A stretch of 37,788 nt of DNA from Bacteroidota bacterium (GCA_016713765.1 JADJON010000005.1:1-37788); one strand, 5' to 3'; positions 9,407 to 17,240 are shown, numbered from the stretch's first letter. Notes: generated by a model from the letters alone, not told the origin. A program made the numbers and translations.

Positions 9407-9560
9407 AAGTATGAAGGGAAACGGGATAAATCATGGATTATCGCTTGTTCGCTCCCATTTTCAGAGTCCATTCAGAATTGACTGCTTAAGTTTACGCTTG
9501 GAAAAAGGCTACCCCTCTGCTGCGAACCATTCGGGAAACCAAATCCAACCTGCGCATTTC

Positions 9561-10391
9561 ATGAAAAAGTATTTTTTACTGATGGTATTGCCCATTGCGG
9601 CATTCATCGTCTTTACAGCTGAAACCGCCAGCGACAACGGAAAAGCCGGTTACACGGGCTCTCCCAACGAGCTGTTGTGCGACGATTGCCACGATGCCTA
9701 CACCATCAATACCGGTGGCGGCTCTGTAGTTCTTAGCAGCGCCAACATGAACAACTGGGAATATGTCCCGGGTCAGACCTATAACATGACGCTGACGGTC
9801 GCCCGAAGCGGCAGCCCGTTGTTCGGACTGGGCCTCGAAGCGCTGGATGCATCCAATGCCAATGCCGGTACACTCACGATTACGGATGCAGCGTCCACGC
9901 AGATCAAATCGAAACTGGTCGGCTCCGTTACCCGACGCAATGTGGTGCATCAGCTCGATGGCGGCGCAACGCCAAACAGCAAGGATTTCAATTTCGCGTG
10001 GACAGCTCCGGCTACCGACATCGGTCCCGTTACATTCTACTTTTCCGGCGTTGCTTCCAACGCCGACGGTGATGAAACCATTGGCGATTATGTCTATGAT
10101 GGCGTACAGGTGATCAACCCGGCCAGCACAACTGGAATCGGTAAGACCGATACCCCGGCCAGTGTTTGCTTCCCCAATCCGGCTTCCAACCAGATTTCGG
10201 TCCGAGTAAATGGCACGACCAGTGTACGCCTGATCAATTCAGAGGGCCGCGAGGTCCGTAGCTTACAACCGCTAGAAACGGGATCGCAGGTGATCACCCT
10301 CGATCAACTGGATGTCCTGCCGCGCGGTTTGTATTTCCTCGAACTTCAACAGGCTGGAACACGCCAGCTTGAAAAAGTAATACTACAATGA
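9561..10391 (+). CDS. Choice-anchor V domain protein with CxxCH motif and T9SS sorting domain
   Basis: The ATG at 9561 opens a signal peptide (MKKYFLLMVLPIAAFIVFTAETA), and an upstream in-frame extension lacks one. The mature protein starts GKAGYTGSPNELLCDDCHDA, and CDDCH is a c-type haem-binding CxxCH. A Reeler-like choice-anchor V beta-sandwich follows (YVPGQTYNMTLTV, FGLGLEALDASN, FNFAWTAPATDIGPVTFYFSG, NADGDETIGDYVY). The last 80 residues are a T9SS type A tail (CFPNPASNQISV, LDVLPRGLYFLELQ, EKVILQ). It is probably an exported surface haem protein. The three following genes run in the same direction, two of them with haem-like motifs, but a terminator stands between, so it may be its own unit. 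Confidence 0.88.
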   Translation: MKKYFLLMVLPIAAFIVFTAETASDNGKAGYTGSPNELLCDDCHDAYTINTGGGSVVLSSANMNNWEYVPGQTYNMTLTVARSGSPLFGLGLEALDASNANAGTLTITDAASTQIKSKLVGSVTRRNVVHQLDGGATPNSKDFNFAWTAPATDIGPVTFYFSGVASNADGDETIGDYVYDGVQVINPASTTGIGKTDTPASVCFPNPASNQISVRVNGTTSVRLINSEGREVRSLQPLETGSQVITLDQLDVLPRGLYFLELQQAGTRQLEKVILQ

Positions 10392-10394
10392 ATG

Positions 10395-10421
10395 AAAGCC
10401 CCGGAATCGCCGGGGCTTTTT
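10395..10421 (+). terminator. Rho-independent terminator
   Basis: A 10-bp stem AAAGCCCCGG / CCGGGGCTTT with a 5-nt loop is followed by a T run. It begins 4 nt after the choice-anchor V stop codon. Confidence 0.85.
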
Positions 10422-10450
10422 CGTAAGATCGTCCTCCTACCAAACCCCCT

Positions 10451-10810
10451 ATGCAAAACAAATTGCTTCTTGCTGCCTTTGGTCTCCTGATTACCAGCAG
10501 CGCTTGCCGGACCGATCCGGAAGTTCCCGCGACTCCTGAGGTCAGTTTTCAGACCCAGGTACAGGTACTGCTGTCTTCGAATTGCAACATGTCCGGCTGC
10601 CACGCGGCAAACGGCGGCGAGTTTCCGTTGACGACCTATGAGGCGGTCATGCAGCACGTAACTGCCGGGGATGCACGGAACAGCAAACTCTATCAATCCA
10701 TCACCGGCCGGGGCGCCGATCGCATGCCCCCGGATGGTCGCGATCCCTTGTTGGACGAGGAGATCACGACCATCTATGTGTGGATTCAACAAGGCGCGAA
10801 AAACAACTAA
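10451..10810 (+). CDS. Cytochrome c domain lipoprotein-like small protein
   Basis: The 119-residue exported protein has a signal sequence ending LLITSSAC, a plausible lipobox with Cys19, so it may be a lipoprotein. FQTQVQVLLSSNCNMSGCHA resembles the start of c-type cytochrome domains of the planctomycete-cytochrome kind (FxxxVxPIL...C..CH), but the Cys spacing is CX4CH rather than CX2CH. RGADRMPPDGRDPLLDEE supplies the distal MPP segment with the likely Met ligand, and IYVWIQQGAKNN is the usual C-terminal helix. It starts an apparent three-gene operon with the next haem-motif protein and a DUF5777 barrel. Confidence 0.82.
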   Translation: MQNKLLLAAFGLLITSSACRTDPEVPATPEVSFQTQVQVLLSSNCNMSGCHAANGGEFPLTTYEAVMQHVTAGDARNSKLYQSITGRGADRMPPDGRDPLLDEEITTIYVWIQQGAKNN

Positions 10811-10821
10811 CTTCACCACCT

Positions 10822-11232
10822 ATGAAAAAGACCATCCCGGCGGCGTTATTGATCGTTTCCGGACTAACGGCCTGCTATTACGACAACTTTGAGGAGATCC
10901 ATCCCACGATACCCGGTGGGACGACCTGTGTCATTCCCGACACCGTATCCTATGCGACCAATATTCAACCCATCATGAATGCCAGTTGCGGAACGGATGA
11001 TAACGGCTGCCATGACGCGGCGAATTCGATCAACCTTGGCGGCAACGGAAGCCTGGCGGATTATGCCGGTACCGTGGAAACCATCGCCGATGATGGTATC
11101 ACCACCTTCATGGGTCGCATCCGGCAAACGGTCGCTCAAAGCAAGTGGATGCCGAAAGGCGGCGGTAAGATTGACGACTGCAGCATCGACAAGATCCAGA
11201 AGTGGATCGATCAGGGACAAATCAACAACTAA
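10822..11232 (+). CDS. Cytochrome c domain lipoprotein-like protein
   Basis: The 136-residue protein starts 11 nt after the previous stop. The signal sequence ends IVSGLTAC, a lipobox. VSYATNIQPIMNASCGTDDNGCHDAAN has the cytochrome-like arrangement with widened CX6CH spacing. QSKWMPKGGGKIDDCSIDKIQKWIDQGQ gives the distal MP segment and C-terminal helix, as in the previous protein, so the two are likely paralogues. A longer in-frame extension from 10780 overlaps the upstream gene and lacks a signal peptide. I infer membrane-anchored periplasmic haem proteins; the electron partner is unknown. Confidence 0.82.
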   Translation: MKKTIPAALLIVSGLTACYYDNFEEIHPTIPGGTTCVIPDTVSYATNIQPIMNASCGTDDNGCHDAANSINLGGNGSLADYAGTVETIADDGITTFMGRIRQTVAQSKWMPKGGGKIDDCSIDKIQKWIDQGQINN

Positions 11233-11246
11233 CCATCCTCACACCT

Positions 11247-12122
11247 ATGAAATTCCGACTACTTCTCTTCGGCTTTCTGACCGTTGCAGGCGCCGGCAGT
11301 CTTCACGCTCAGGACATGCTTAGCGCACTGGATACCGGCAATGAAAAAGATTTTTCCATCGCCACCTTCAAAGGTACCCGACTTATCAACTTCCATACGA
11401 CCGAAACGACAGGCCCCCGCACACTCGACTTTCGTATTTCCCACCGCTTTGGCGCGATCAACAGCGGTTTCGAAGAAGCGTTCGGGATCGACCAGACGGC
11501 GAACATCCGTCTCGGGCTCGAATACAGTCCCGACGGACGGTTCATGTTCGGCATCGGTCGCAGCTCGTTTCAGAAGATGGTCGACGGATTTCTGAAGTTC
11601 CGCCTTCTCCGTCAGACGACCAACAACAGCATGCCCTTATCGGTTACGCTTTTTGCAGGCGCTTATCGTGCAGGCATCAAGAGCCCCGTCATCAACGGCT
11701 TTGAATTGTACGAGAAGGAAACCAGCCGCTGGTCCTTCAACTACCAGATCCTGATCGCACGGAAGTTCTCGCCGAGCTTCAGCTTTCAGATCGCTCCCTG
11801 GTACAACCATTACAACATGGTCACCAGCATCAGCGAGCAGAACGACTCCTACGGAGCATCAGCACTCTTCCGCTTGAAGTTCAGCAAGCGCTCGGCGATC
11901 ACGGCTGAATACGCGTATCGCGCCAACACCTACTCGAACACCACCTACTACGACAGCTTCGGTGTAGGATACGAGATCGAAACCGGCGGACACGTATTCC
12001 AGGTTCACCTGACCAATTCATTCGGCCTCGTTGAAAATCAATTCCTGCCCTATACGGATACCCAATGGAACGACGCGGGAATCCGACTTGGCTTCAACGT
12101 GTCGCGCGTATTCACCCTCTAA
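11247..12122 (+). CDS. DUF5777 family outer-membrane beta-barrel protein
   Basis: The ATG at 11247 gives a signal peptide ending GSLHAQD and about 291 residues. FKGTRLINFHTTETTGPRTL, followed by DFRISHRFGAINSGFEEAFG and ANIRLGLEYSPDGRFMFGIG, is the signature region of DUF5777 proteins. Alternating hydrophobic strands run to a terminal aromatic-rich strand (RLGFNVSRVFTL). The family sits next to cytochrome-like and YceI-like genes in many Bacteroidota. The position 14 nt downstream of the second cytochrome gene fits a shared operon and perhaps a surface redox role, which is inference. Confidence 0.85.
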   Translation: MKFRLLLFGFLTVAGAGSLHAQDMLSALDTGNEKDFSIATFKGTRLINFHTTETTGPRTLDFRISHRFGAINSGFEEAFGIDQTANIRLGLEYSPDGRFMFGIGRSSFQKMVDGFLKFRLLRQTTNNSMPLSVTLFAGAYRAGIKSPVINGFELYEKETSRWSFNYQILIARKFSPSFSFQIAPWYNHYNMVTSISEQNDSYGASALFRLKFSKRSAITAEYAYRANTYSNTTYYDSFGVGYEIETGGHVFQVHLTNSFGLVENQFLPYTDTQWNDAGIRLGFNVSRVFTL

Positions 12123-12124
12123 AC

Positions 12125-12277
12125 ATGAAAAAGATTTCATAAAAGCTCGCCGCAGTTTTTTGTGAATTCACCGAAAGTCTTGCACTGAGTCAGAAAAAAT
12201 CCAAATTCGCCGAGCTATTCAGATTACTTACAGAATTGGATTGGTATTTAGCACAAGCATTCAAACAGACATTATAG
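12125..12277 (+). pseudogene. Possible small ORF with an in-frame TAA at codon 6
   Basis: ATG AAA AAG ATT TCA is followed by TAA, but the same frame stays open for 44 more codons, giving KLAAVFCEFTESLALS and then FAELFRLLTELDWYLAQAFK before TAG at 12275. The composition is protein-like and helical. It starts 3 nt after the DUF5777 stop, as the next gene of an operon would. It could be a small gene broken by a point change or sequencing error, or chance. I do not recognise the product. Confidence 0.25.
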
Positions 12278-12294
12278 CGGTGTAAATAGGAAAA

Positions 12295-12326
12295 ACTCCC
12301 TGTCGGTTTTGCCGCCTGCAGGGAGT
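12295..12326 (+). terminator. Hairpin after the DUF5777 operon
   Basis: A perfect 8-bp stem ACTCCCTG / CAGGGAGT encloses a 16-nt loop that contains a small CGG/CCG helix. No T run follows on the plus strand. On the minus strand an A/T-rich stretch (TTTTTCC) follows, so it could also end minus-strand transcription from 12438. Confidence 0.4.
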
Positions 12327-12344
12327 GATTCCAACTCAAAAGAT

Positions 12345-12417
12345 AAAATTGCTGTTCAGACGTAACGGACCTTATTTGCAGAGGGGGTGTCCGCCGGCTG
12401 TTCAGCAATTTTTTTTT
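12345..12417 (+). terminator. Long stem-loop followed by a T tract
   Basis: AAAATTGCTG at 12345-12354 pairs with CAGCAATTTT at 12403-12412, and the T run continues to 12417. The 48-nt loop can form an internal GGAC/GTCC helix. It lies between convergent genes, so a terminator for the plus-strand operon is most likely. A small structured RNA is the alternative. Confidence 0.4.
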
Positions 12418-12437
12418 GACTTCAACGCATCGATTGG

Positions 12438-13167
12438 TCAGTCGAATCCCGACTCGCTCGCCCCCAGAATTTTCATCGTTTTCTTCTCCTGCAGCAATCC
12501 TACCAGGCGCATCCGATCGTTCAGCTTCAGTCCTTTCAAAGGCACCTTCACCGCAAGTGATTTCGACTTCGCACCGGTGGAATACCAGAGCCTGACCACG
12601 GCATCGTGTTCCAGGATCTTTCCATTGTTAGGACCGGCTTTTACTTCGCTTTTCAGTCCGTCTTCCGTAACTGCGACCCGTACCACCCAATTCACTCCGG
12701 GCTTCGGCGTAATAGCCGTGAGGAATAGCGTATCCCGCAATACGGAATCCACTTGCAGTCGAAATCCGGGATCGCCGGAACTGATCAGCGCTTTCTTGAT
12801 GGCGGCTTTGACGGAATCGCGTGACGAGGCTGTCATCTGCGCACGGCCATTGACAATCAACTGCGGGGTGTACAATTCCTTCTGCGGGAATGCCCGAGAA
12901 TAATTCTCCTGCCGGAAAGTAAAGGCGTTGCGGCTGAAGGGATCCTTCCAACTTCCCTTGTTCCAGTAATCGACGTGAAAAGCAAGGCCGATGACCGGTT
13001 GTTTCGCCTTTCGCGCCTCACGGATCACTTCCCTGAAAGACCGCATCTCCTGCCGGGCTGTTGGCATCGCTCTCGGATGTAAACAATTCCAATACTGCGA
13101 ATCCGGACCTGAACGAACTTGTCTGGGCTGTCGCGGCCAGGTTCAACAGAAAAAAAACCGTGAGCAT
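12438..13167 (-). CDS. DUF1223 domain secreted thioredoxin-fold protein, one frameshift
   Basis: From the ATG at 13167 the protein starts MLTVFFLLNLAATAQTSS, a signal peptide, then FAVLELFTSESDANSPAGDAVFQ. After one frame change near 13043 it continues as EVIREARKAKQPVIGLAFHVDYWN, then WKDPFSRN and ELYTPQLIVNGRAQ, all DUF1223 landmarks. Typical members read ELFTSEGCSSCPPAD at the thioredoxin-like active site. Here both Cys are replaced (TSESDANSPAGD), so a redox role looks lost. The C-terminal region is a beta-rich extension. An alternative start at 13185 would translate through an ATCCGTGT repeat (MTRIVR) and is less likely. Confidence 0.75.
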
Positions 13168-13192
13168 CCGTACAATCCGTGTCATCCGTGTG
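13166..13192 (-). repeat. ATCCGTGTN 9-bp tandem repeat
   Basis: Three 9-bp units, ATCCGTACA, ATCCGTGTC and ATCCGTGTG, sit at the 5' end of the DUF1223 gene. It is the only array in the window with a clear 9-bp rather than 7-bp period. Confidence 0.7.
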
Positions 13193-13218
13193 CTAAAAAT
13201 AAAACTACTGTAAGTGTA

Positions 13219-14226
13219 CTATGCAAACAGGCGTTTTTCCAATCCGAGCCATTCCAAGGCCGAGCCATGCAGCAGCCGTTCTTTGATGTCGTTGGAATAA
13301 GGCATCTCGCCGATCAATTTACCAGGCTCCAATTCACCGAGCGGAAAGGGATAATCTGTTCCAAGCGCGATCCTCTCCGGCCCCATGAAACGGACAAGAT
13401 AATCCAGCATCACCGGGTCGTGAACGAGTGAGTCCAGCCAGAATTGTTTCAGGTACTTGCGCGGAGATTCAGAATTGTCTACCGCTACCAGATCGGGACG
13501 AACACGAAAGCCATGCTCGATCCTGCCAAAGGTCGCGGGGAACGATCCGCCGCCGTGCGCAAAGGCAACGCGCAGGCGTGGCAGGCGTTCAAAGATGCCG
13601 CCGAAGATCATGGAGCAAATGGCCAGGGATGTTTCCGCCGGCATGCCGACGAGCCAGGGCAGCCAGTACTTGTTCATCTTCTCCTTGCCCATCATGTCCC
13701 AGGGATGCACGAAGATCGCGGCACCCAGTTCCTGCGCCGCTTCAAAGACCGGAAACAAGGCCGGCTCGTTGAGGTTCCAGTCGTTGATATGCGAGCCGAT
13801 CTGAACTCCTGCCAACCCGATCTTCATACAACGCTCCAGCTCCCGAATCGCAAGCTCCGGTGCTTGCAGCGGGATGGTTCCAAGGCCGATGAAACGCTTC
13901 GGATAGCGCTGCACGATATCCGCGATGTGATCGTTCAGGAACATGGAAAGGTCGAGCGCGTCCTGCGGTTGCGCCCAATAACTGAACATGACCGGAATGG
14001 TCGACAACACCTGCACGCCGACCTGGTGATGGGCGCACTCGCGCATGCGGACTTCGGGATCCCAGCAGTTGTCCTGGATCTCGCGAAAGAATTTTCCGTC
14101 GATCATCATCCTGGCGCAACAGGGCTTATGGTGCTCCAGAGAAACGAAGCCGCCGTATCCGAACTTTTTGCGAAAGTCGGGGAGCTCCGACGGCAGGATA
14201 TGCGTGTGGATGTCAATTTTTAGCAT
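13219..14226 (-). CDS. acmsd: 2-amino-3-carboxymuconate-6-semialdehyde decarboxylase (ACMSD)
   Basis: The 335-residue amidohydrolase-superfamily enzyme converts ACMS to 2-aminomuconate semialdehyde (EC 4.1.1.45), diverting tryptophan carbon from quinolinate/NAD synthesis to full oxidation. The match to animal ACMSD is close along the whole length. The metal ligands His7 and His9 lie in IDIHTHIL, then come NCWDPEVR, STIPVMFSYWAQP, and FVHPWDMMGKEKMNKYWLPW with another His ligand. AHGGGSFPATFGRI precedes the metal Asp in LGTDYPFPLGELEPGKLI. The length equals that of the family. Its start overlaps the stop of the TMTC-like gene by 14 nt, and 3-hydroxyanthranilate dioxygenase lies just upstream of that gene, so the three are likely co-transcribed. 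Confidence 0.95.
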   Translation of the reverse strand: MLKIDIHTHILPSELPDFRKKFGYGGFVSLEHHKPCCARMMIDGKFFREIQDNCWDPEVRMRECAHHQVGVQVLSTIPVMFSYWAQPQDALDLSMFLNDHIADIVQRYPKRFIGLGTIPLQAPELAIRELERCMKIGLAGVQIGSHINDWNLNEPALFPVFEAAQELGAAIFVHPWDMMGKEKMNKYWLPWLVGMPAETSLAICSMIFGGIFERLPRLRVAFAHGGGSFPATFGRIEHGFRVRPDLVAVDNSESPRKYLKQFWLDSLVHDPVMLDYLVRFMGPERIALGTDYPFPLGELEPGKLIGEMPYSNDIKERLLHGSALEWLGLEKRLFA

Positions 14227-16207
14227 TGGCCTTCTTCTTGGCTATTTCATCAGCCTCCCGGAAATACTTGTTTGCCATGGCTTCATCGCCCAGGTTCCGA
14301 TACGTGAAACCCAACATGCGGTAGGGTACCGCATAATCCGCCTCTTGCTCGATCGCTTTCTTGAAAAAGCCGATCGCTGTTTCCCACTTTTGTCTGGCAT
14401 CCGCCATATAGCGGTCGCGTTCGGCAGGATTGTTCATCGCCTGCTCGCGGGCCCCTTCACCATAGACACCGTAAACGCTGGCCAGGTTGTTCCACGCGTG
14501 CGAATATCTGGGATTGTATTTGACGGCCTGTTCGAAATGTTGCAGAGCCAGATCATACCTCCGCGTGTTGAACAGGAGATTGCCGTAGTTGTTGTGCGCC
14601 ACCGGGTTGGTGGGGTTGATCTCGAGCGCCCGGATAAAATCCTGCTCGGCTGCAGGATAATTGTTCAGCACGTACTTGTTATATGCGCGGCGTTGCCAGG
14701 CATCGCCGTACGGTTCCCAGATCGAAATGGCGGTGTCGAGCTGCGCGATCGATTCGACTAACGCGGCTTTGATAGCTGCCGAGTCCGGAAGTGTGGTTAG
14801 ATAGTCTTCCGCTGAAATATGATTCCCCACATAGAACCGCATGTGCGCGCTGCGTGGTACTTTTTTCAGATCGGTATTGAAGAGTCTCGTCTCGTCGTGC
14901 CAATCCTGGTTGCGTGCCAGGGTCAGCGAGGAAAATCCGAGTACGACCAGGGCTGTCAGCACCAGGGGTACCGGGGTTGTCCCCGACTGCGGACTCAACC
15001 AGCCGGCAAGCCGATCCAGTAACACCGCTACGACGATGCACCAACCCAGTGAAGGGACAAACAACAGGCGTTCGGCATAGTTGGTCCCGATGAGCATCAG
15101 CACGTTGGAAATGATGGAGATTGTAACAAAGTAGAACAGGATACCGAAGGCGATGGGGTCGCGCTTTTTGAAATTCATGATCGCGTAAACCAACGCGCCG
15201 ATGTGAATCAGGAATGACAGGATGAACTTCCAATCGCCGGGACCCGCCGGATCGAAGGCCGCGTAGGATCCGTCACAGATAAGCGGGTGTGGGATAAAAT
15301 GCTTGTACAGATAAACGCCCAGGAGATAGATCGCCGAGGTACGCTGGGTGACAAAGTCCTTGATCCCGATGAGGTGGTTATCCACCATTGCATACGGTGC
15401 AGATTGATACTGCCCGAGAATACTGGCCCGGATCAGGAGGAACAATACCGCCGGTACCGCCATGGAGACCATGACCCCGCGATAGTGGCTACCCTTCGCT
15501 TCCGAGAAAAAGTACAACGCCAGCGGCACGGCGGCGAGATAGGTGATCGCCGATTCCTTCGACAACAGTGCCGCGAAGAAAGAAAGCGCCAGTATCGGCA
15601 GGTGCTGCCATTTGCCACCGCGGGCATACAACAAAGCCGAGCGGAGTGTCAGCAGGAAGAACAGCATGCTGAGAATCTCGTCGCGGCTCTTCACATTGGC
15701 GATCACCTCCGTGTGCAGGGGATGGACCGCATACAACAACGCGATCGCGAACGGGATAAAAAGCGATCGCGGGAAACAGAGCAGCAATACGCGGAACAAC
15801 AGGAAACAAGTCAGTGCATAGAGCAGGACGTTGTCGATGTGTCCCAGTGAAGGGTTGTCAGGGGAAATGCTCCACTCGATTGCGAAGGTCGCTTTCGAGA
15901 GCGGACGATATAACGTGTGGTCGGAGACGTCCATGCCCGTACGGTAGGTGGTGCTCATGATCTCCGGAATGGCGGAGATGCCCCGCTTGGTCAGCTTGTT
16001 GTCGGGAATGACGCCCCAGTCATCCAGCGCCCAGCCGTGTTGAAAGGTGTTGGCATAGACCAGGAACGCGACGATCGCGACGATCAACCCGGCCCAGTTA
16101 CGGGATCGCTGTTGTTGTTGCAACTCGGCTGCCTGCTGGCGCTTGGAAGGTTGCGCAGATTGCTGTTGTTGCGCGATCTTCTCTTTACGGGTAAGTTTCT
16201 TGCTCAC
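14213..16207 (-). CDS. TMTC-like multi-spanning membrane protein with C-terminal TPR repeats
   Basis: I chose the GTG at 16207 (SKKLTRKEKIAQQQQ), because the first upstream ATG lies inside the 3-HAO gene and a hairpin fills the gap between. A cytoplasmic Gln-rich coil is followed by about 10-11 membrane helices up to residue 430. The first loop VYANTFQHGWALDDWGVI and the block HPLHTEVIANVKSRDEIL resemble the DDxxxI and HPxHTE motifs of TMTC O-mannosyltransferases (GT-C fold). The last 240 residues hold TPR units (AAEQDFIRALEINPTNPVAH, then YDLALQHFEQAVKYNPRYSH and WETAIGFFKKAIEQEADYAV). A lipid-linked mannosyltransferase role is possible but unproven. Its place between two kynurenine genes has no obvious functional reason. 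Confidence 0.8.
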   Translation of the reverse strand: MSKKLTRKEKIAQQQQSAQPSKRQQAAELQQQQRSRNWAGLIVAIVAFLVYANTFQHGWALDDWGVIPDNKLTKRGISAIPEIMSTTYRTGMDVSDHTLYRPLSKATFAIEWSISPDNPSLGHIDNVLLYALTCFLLFRVLLLCFPRSLFIPFAIALLYAVHPLHTEVIANVKSRDEILSMLFFLLTLRSALLYARGGKWQHLPILALSFFAALLSKESAITYLAAVPLALYFFSEAKGSHYRGVMVSMAVPAVLFLLIRASILGQYQSAPYAMVDNHLIGIKDFVTQRTSAIYLLGVYLYKHFIPHPLICDGSYAAFDPAGPGDWKFILSFLIHIGALVYAIMNFKKRDPIAFGILFYFVTISIISNVLMLIGTNYAERLLFVPSLGWCIVVAVLLDRLAGWLSPQSGTTPVPLVLTALVVLGFSSLTLARNQDWHDETRLFNTDLKKVPRSAHMRFYVGNHISAEDYLTTLPDSAAIKAALVESIAQLDTAISIWEPYGDAWQRRAYNKYVLNNYPAAEQDFIRALEINPTNPVAHNNYGNLLFNTRRYDLALQHFEQAVKYNPRYSHAWNNLASVYGVYGEGAREQAMNNPAERDRYMADARQKWETAIGFFKKAIEQEADYAVPYRMLGFTYRNLGDEAMANKYFREADEIAKKKANAKN

Positions 16208-16230
16208 GCGGATGGAACAGGTTGGGAAGC

Positions 16231-16256
16231 AATATGCCCGCACTGGCGGGCATATT
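16231..16256 (-). promoter_or_regulatory. Perfect hairpin between 3-HAO and the TMTC-like gene
   Basis: An 11-bp perfect stem AATATGCCCGC / GCGGGCATATT encloses a 4-nt loop. There is no T tract, so it is more likely an mRNA stabiliser or processing site that lowers downstream expression than a full terminator. Confidence 0.55.
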
Positions 16257-16260
16257 CGGA

Positions 16261-16788
16261 TTATTTCACGGGTACAGGCGGCTCCATGACGGCTCCGCAA
16301 TGTTTACAGGTACGTTTTTGTTTATCCTCGTAAAAGGCCGTCATGGCTTTCGCCAACTGATCGACGATGTCTTCCAGATCAAAGTACTCCTCGTGCAGCA
16401 ATTGGTGGCAGCTTTCGCAATACCATTGGAGGCCGTCCTTCATGCCCGGACGTCGCTGCACTTCCATGACCAGCCCGACCGTATTGGGACCTCGCTGCGG
16501 TGAATGCGGAGTTCTGGCCGGCAGAAGAAAGATCTCGCCTTCCTTGATCGGAATGTTCACCGGCTTGCCGTCGTCGATGATCTTGACCACGATGTCGCCC
16601 TCGCGCTGATAGAAAAACTCTTCCGTCTCGTTGTAATGGTAATCCTTGCGGCTGTTGGGGCCGCCAACGACCATGACAATGAAATCCTGGTTGGGCTGAT
16701 AGACGACCTGATTCATCACCGGCGGCTTGAGCAGGTGACGGTGTTCGTCGATCCATTGTTTGAAGTTGAACGGGCGGGTTACGGGCAT
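16261..16788 (-). CDS. nbaC: 3-hydroxyanthranilate 3,4-dioxygenase
   Basis: The 175-residue cupin opens the ring of 3-hydroxyanthranilate to ACMS with O2 (EC 1.13.11.6), directly before ACMSD. The Fe(II) facial triad is seen in DYHYNETEEFF (His and Glu) and LPARTPHSPQR (second His). Arg and other substrate-binding residues are in GGPNSRKDY. Bacterial members carry a rubredoxin-like second iron site, and here it is CESCHQ near residue 124 with CKHCG near 162, so this is the bacterial homodimeric type. The protein is cytoplasmic. Transcription probably continues into the TMTC-like and ACMSD genes. A palindromic pair of CCGGAAC/GTTCCGG heptamer arrays lies upstream. Confidence 0.95.
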   Translation of the reverse strand: MPVTRPFNFKQWIDEHRHLLKPPVMNQVVYQPNQDFIVMVVGGPNSRKDYHYNETEEFFYQREGDIVVKIIDDGKPVNIPIKEGEIFLLPARTPHSPQRGPNTVGLVMEVQRRPGMKDGLQWYCESCHQLLHEEYFDLEDIVDQLAKAMTAFYEDKQKRTCKHCGAVMEPPVPVK

Positions 16789-16837
16789 GGCGGTTGGGGA
16801 TTGGCTGCGTGGCGAATTTAAGGGTTTCCGGGGTCTT

Positions 16838-16935
16838 GTTCCGAGTTCCGGGTTCCGGGTTCCGAGTTCGTGATTGGGAATAAAACCTTTGTCCCTGGAC
16901 GCTCAGTATTCCTTAAAACCCGGAACCCGGAACAC
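16838..16935. repeat. Inverted pair of GTTCCGG / CCGGAAC heptamer arrays
   Basis: Five 7-bp units (GTTCCGA, GTTCCGG twice, GTTCCGA, GTTCGTG) cover 16838-16872. The complementary CCGGAAC units lie at 16918-16934. Fifteen bases, CCCGGAACCCGGAAC, are exact complements, so the two arms can form a long hairpin with a loop of about 60 nt. The right arm starts 12 nt beyond the stop of the 16947-17240 gene. Confidence 0.85.
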
Positions 16936-16946
16936 TTAACAGCCAT

Positions 16947-17240
16947 TCAGGCTTTTCTCTTCGCAAACCACTCATTCAACTTCTCCCCCACCTCCTTGGC
17001 GAGCTCTTCGGCTTTGGCGCCGGCTTGTTTGGCTACGGCTTCAACCTTGTCGCGTACGTCGTCGAACTTCTCCCGCACGGTATCGCCAAATTCGCCGCCC
17101 TCGGCGACCCGGTCGAGCTCCGCGTGCAGGATGTGCGGGAACTTGAGTTTGAAATGGTCCATCACCGCCTCGGCGGCCAGTTGCGCCTGTTCGTCGGTGA
17201 GGTTGGCTTTGAGCTTGATGAGGTTGGCGAGGTGGGTCAT
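16947..17240 (-). CDS. Small helical hypothetical protein
   Basis: The 97-residue charged cytoplasmic protein was not assigned to a named family. The N-terminal half LTDEQAQLAAEAVMDHFKLK, followed by FPHILHAELDRV, looks like a compact helical domain. The C-terminal half is an amphipathic helix with 3-4 and 7 spacing rich in Lys, Glu, Val and Ala (FDDVRDKVEAVAKQAGAKAEEL, then AKEVGEKLNEWFAKRKA), similar to late-embryogenesis-like or coiled-coil stress proteins. No signal peptide is present. It is upstream of 3-HAO in the same direction, but separated from it by a palindromic repeat. Confidence 0.65.
   Translation of the reverse strand: MTHLANLIKLKANLTDEQAQLAAEAVMDHFKLKFPHILHAELDRVAEGGEFGDTVREKFDDVRDKVEAVAKQAGAKAEELAKEVGEKLNEWFAKRKA

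Noticed and set aside
13444..14223. Open frame of 259 codons on the plus strand
   Set aside because: It is antisense to ACMSD, which matches its family end to end.
16208..16300. Upstream ATG of the TMTC-like gene at 16300
   Set aside because: It would lie inside the 3-HAO coding region and across a strong hairpin. The GTG at 16207 gives the natural N-terminus.
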